From an uncultured Bacteroidales bacterium (lineage in GTDB: Bacteria; Bacteroidota; Bacteroidia; Bacteroidales; Paludibacteraceae): a DNA stretch of 64,000 nt. Position 1 is the first letter of the stretch; the number at the start of each line of letters is the position of its first letter. The stretch spans positions 25,756-89,755 of the forward strand of contig CASDOZ010000013.1 of assembly GCA_949282265.1 (NCBI GenBank). Reading direction: 5' to 3'. The notes under the pieces are model-generated. The model saw only the letters and a program-made list of their open reading frames with translations. It ran no database searches and was not told where the DNA came from. The position numbers and the translations under genes were made by a program. Positions 61,716-64,000 of the stretch are shown here, piece after piece.

Positions 61716-63242
61716 ATGGAAAATCAGAAAACAGACCAGGTAAAAATAAATAGGGTAGTGTGGAAAGCGTGCGACACCTTCCGCGGCGTCATTGACCCCA
61801 GCCAGTACAAAGACTACATATTGACCATGCTTTTCTTGAAATATGTAAGCGATGTTTACAAAGCCAAATATGCGGAATATTATAAGAAATATGAAGGCGA
61901 TGCCGAACGTGCCTCGCGTGCCATGCGTCACGAGCGCTTTATGGTGCCCGAGTCCAGTTCTTTCGGCTATCTTTATGCCAATCGCAATGCAAACAATATA
62001 GGCGAGCTGATTGACATGGCTTTGGCCGATTTGGAGGATGCCAACCGTGAAAAGATGAGCAGCGAAGACGGCAGCAGCATTTTCCGCAACATCAGTTTCA
62101 ATTCGGCCAACTTGGGCGAACCCAAGGAAAAAAACGCACGCTTGAAAAACCTGTTGGTCGATTTCAGCGAACTGGAATTAGATGAATTCCATTTGGAAGA
62201 CAACGATATCATAGGAGATTCCTATATGTACCTTGTTTCCACGTTTGCCAGCGAGTCGGGCAAGAAGGCGGGCGAGTTTTTCACGCCGGCCGAGGTGTCC
62301 ACCTTGTTGGCCAAACTGACCAAAAGCAAGCCGGGTGCCCGTATCTGCGACCCAACTTGTGGTTCCGGTTCCCTGCTGATTAAGGCAGGCAAGGAAGTGG
62401 GCAACAACAATTTTTCGCTTTACGGACAGGAAGTGAACGGCAGTACATGGGCATTGGCCATGATGAACATGTTCCTGCATGGCTTCGACAATGCCGTTAT
62501 CCGTTGGGGCGACACATTGCGCAATCCCAAGCTGAAAGAGAATGACCGGCTGATGAAATTCGATACGGTAGTGGCCAACCCTCCTTTCTCCCTGGACAAG
62601 TGGGGCGCCGATGAAGCGGCCGCCGACCCGTATAACCGTTTCTGGCGTGGCATTCCGCCCAAAAGCAAAGGCGACTGGGCTTTCATCTCGCACATGATAG
62701 AGGTGGCGCAGGAAGGCAGCGGCAAGGTGGGTGTGGTCATTCCTCATGGCGTGCTGTTTCGTGGCGCGAGTGAGGGCAAAATCCGCCAGCATGTCATTGA
62801 AGAAAATCTGTTGGAAGCGGTAATCGGGCTTCCGGCCAACTTGTTCTACGGTACAGGCATTCCAGCAGCCATCGCCATTTTCAACAAAGGCAAGAAAACC
62901 GACCATGTGTTGTTTGTCGATGCCAGCCGTGAGTATGAAAACGGCAAGAACCAGAACAAGCTCCGCCCGCAGGACATTGACCATATTGTCAGCGTTTACC
63001 GCCGCTTTGCCAATGGCGAACTGGATGCCGGCGTGGCGGAAGACAAATATGCCTTTGTGGCCACTCCTGCCGATATTCGGGAAAACGATTTCAACCTGAA
63101 CATTCCGCGCTATGTCGATACCTTTGAAGAGGAAGCCGAAGTGGATATTCCCGCCGTACAGCAGGAGATTGATGCGCTTGAAGCCGAATTGGCCGAAGTG
63201 CAGGCAAAAATGAAAGAGTATTTGAAGGAATTGGGATATTAA
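61716..63242 (+). CDS. hsdM: Type I restriction-modification DNA methyltransferase subunit
   Basis: A 508-residue N6-adenine methyltransferase. The N-terminal HsdM domain (VWKACDTFRGVIDPSQYKDY, MLFLKYVSD) is followed by the SAM-binding DPTCGSGSLLIKAG (D212 onward) and the catalytic NPPF at 288-291. GVVIPHGVLFRG and LPANLFYGTGIPAAI are also typical. The C-terminus (last 40 residues) is a coiled coil that contacts HsdS. It acts as M2S1 for methylation and with HsdR for cleavage. It lies between the half-size hsdS and a Fic gene. Confidence 0.95.
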   Translation: MENQKTDQVKINRVVWKACDTFRGVIDPSQYKDYILTMLFLKYVSDVYKAKYAEYYKKYEGDAERASRAMRHERFMVPESSSFGYLYANRNANNIGELIDMALADLEDANREKMSSEDGSSIFRNISFNSANLGEPKEKNARLKNLLVDFSELELDEFHLEDNDIIGDSYMYLVSTFASESGKKAGEFFTPAEVSTLLAKLTKSKPGARICDPTCGSGSLLIKAGKEVGNNNFSLYGQEVNGSTWALAMMNMFLHGFDNAVIRWGDTLRNPKLKENDRLMKFDTVVANPPFSLDKWGADEAAADPYNRFWRGIPPKSKGDWAFISHMIEVAQEGSGKVGVVIPHGVLFRGASEGKIRQHVIEENLLEAVIGLPANLFYGTGIPAAIAIFNKGKKTDHVLFVDASREYENGKNQNKLRPQDIDHIVSVYRRFANGELDAGVAEDKYAFVATPADIRENDFNLNIPRYVDTFEEEAEVDIPAVQQEIDALEAELAEVQAKMKEYLKELGY

Positions 63243-63258
63243 GCATAATATTTTCACT

Positions 63259-64000
63259 ATGAACCGTATTGAACAATTATATAATGAATGGCAGTCGTTG
63301 TTGCCTTTAAAGCCGGAAGACCAAAGTCGTTTGGACCGCAAATTCATGTTGGAGTTCAACTATAATTCCAACCATATCGAAGGCAATACGCTGACTTATG
63401 GACAAACAGAATTGCTCCTGCTTTTCGGCAAGGTGGTGGATGAAGCCAATATGAAGGATTTGGAGGAAATGAAAGCCCACAATGTGTGTCTGAAAATGAT
63501 GCAGACCGAGGCGGCAGAAAAAGATAAGCCGCTGACGGAAACATTTATCCGCCAGCTGCACCGGACCATGTTGCGTGAGGATTATGTTTGTTACCGCCGG
63601 TTGCCGGACGGCACGAACACTTCCTATACCGTTCATGCGGGCGTTTACAAAACCCGTCCCAATTCGGTGATAACGGTTACAGGTGAGCGCTTTGAATACG
63701 CTTCGCCGGAGGAAACACCTGCCTTAATGGCCGATTTGGTGAATTGGTATAATGAAGCGGAGGCAAAAGCCGACTTGTCGCCCATTGAATTGGCATCCGT
63801 TTTTCATTACCGTTATATACGCATTCACCCGTTTGAAGATGGCAATGGCCGCATAGCCCGTTTGATGGTCAACTATATATTGGCACGACACAATTACCCG
63901 ATGATAGTGGTGAAAAGCAAGGACAAAAGCCGTTACCTGACGGCATTGCATCAGGCAGATGCATTGACGGGAAAATTGCCGGCTGACGGTGCATTTGCCG
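63259..64000 (+). CDS. Fic-domain protein (3' end outside window)
   Basis: The visible 247 residues start at ATG 63259 and run past the window. The catalytic Fic motif HPFEDGNGR begins at H190. The N-terminal SNHIEG (S37 to E41) fits the (S/T)xxxE(G/N) inhibitory helix, which would make it a self-inhibited class II Fic protein. Fic enzymes usually transfer AMP from ATP onto a target hydroxyl; the target is unknown. It follows hsdM by 16 bp on the same strand, so it is probably an accessory of the type I restriction locus. Fic and RhuM genes often sit inside such loci. Confidence 0.9.
   Translation, partial: MNRIEQLYNEWQSLLPLKPEDQSRLDRKFMLEFNYNSNHIEGNTLTYGQTELLLLFGKVVDEANMKDLEEMKAHNVCLKMMQTEAAEKDKPLTETFIRQLHRTMLREDYVCYRRLPDGTNTSYTVHAGVYKTRPNSVITVTGERFEYASPEETPALMADLVNWYNEAEAKADLSPIELASVFHYRYIRIHPFEDGNGRIARLMVNYILARHNYPMIVVKSKDKSRYLTALHQADALTGKLPADGAFA

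Overview
The window looks like chromosomal DNA of a member of the Bacteroidota, most likely Bacteroidales. Several genes carry the -7 promoter element TAnnTTTG. Secreted proteins end in type IX secretion-like C-terminal domains, and there is a GldJ/GldK-like lipoprotein. A TonB-dependent receptor has an N-terminal carboxypeptidase-like domain. Families found mainly in this phylum (BspA-type leucine-rich repeats, PCMD, GEVED, DUF3256) are present. Gene density is high, many adjacent genes overlap by ATGA, and strong bidirectional hairpin terminators separate convergent units. I saw no rRNA or tRNA genes and no intact insertion sequence.

Region 1 (1-5.6 kb) is the end of a type III CRISPR locus. 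It holds the 3' part of a Card1/Can2-like CARF nuclease gene, overlapped by a Csx1/Csx2-like CARF-HEPN gene with an extra C-terminal domain. Two CRISPR arrays follow (15 and 12 repeats, same orientation). The arrays are separated by a RhuM-family gene. The last 111 bp of the effector gene plus 30 bp after its stop are copied almost perfectly in front of the second array, which marks a duplication of the leader region. The cas interference and adaptation genes are not in the window.

Region 2 (5.9-10.2 kb) holds a BspA-like surface protein and a leftward three-gene GATC-type restriction-modification operon: a Dam/DpnM-like methylase, a MutH/Sau3AI-like nuclease and a DpnA-like methylase. Region 3 (10.3-24.3 kb) is mostly core: lytic transglycosylase, Ca2+/cation exchanger, GldJ-like lipoprotein, folP-cdaA, metG, an ABC-F ATPase, a dihydrouridine synthase with a HAD hydrolase, ndk with an M23/LysM peptidase, and a DUF3298 lipoprotein.

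Region 4 (24.4-32.2 kb), all leftward, has two arylsulfatases, one of Ser type and one of Cys type. They flank three secreted proteins with GEVED and lectin-like modules, which suggests processing of a sulfated host glycan without a SusCD pair. Region 5 (32.4-39.2 kb) is a rightward candidate metal operon: a Cys/His-rich membrane-anchored protein, a TonB-dependent receptor, a PCMD-domain protein, an outer-membrane barrel and an HMA-type CxxC protein.

Region 6 (39.3-60.9 kb) contains lysS-gpsA-pgi, a 2341-residue modular adhesin followed by a barrel protein, a GH73/LysM peptidoglycan hydrolase, a DUF721 protein, a K+/H+ antiporter, tsaD, and a TamB-like giant protein with no ATG at its expected start. 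Region 7 (61.1-64 kb) opens a type I restriction locus with a half-size hsdS, hsdM and a Fic gene that runs off the end. Defence genes therefore occur at both ends of the window and at 7.6-10.1 kb.
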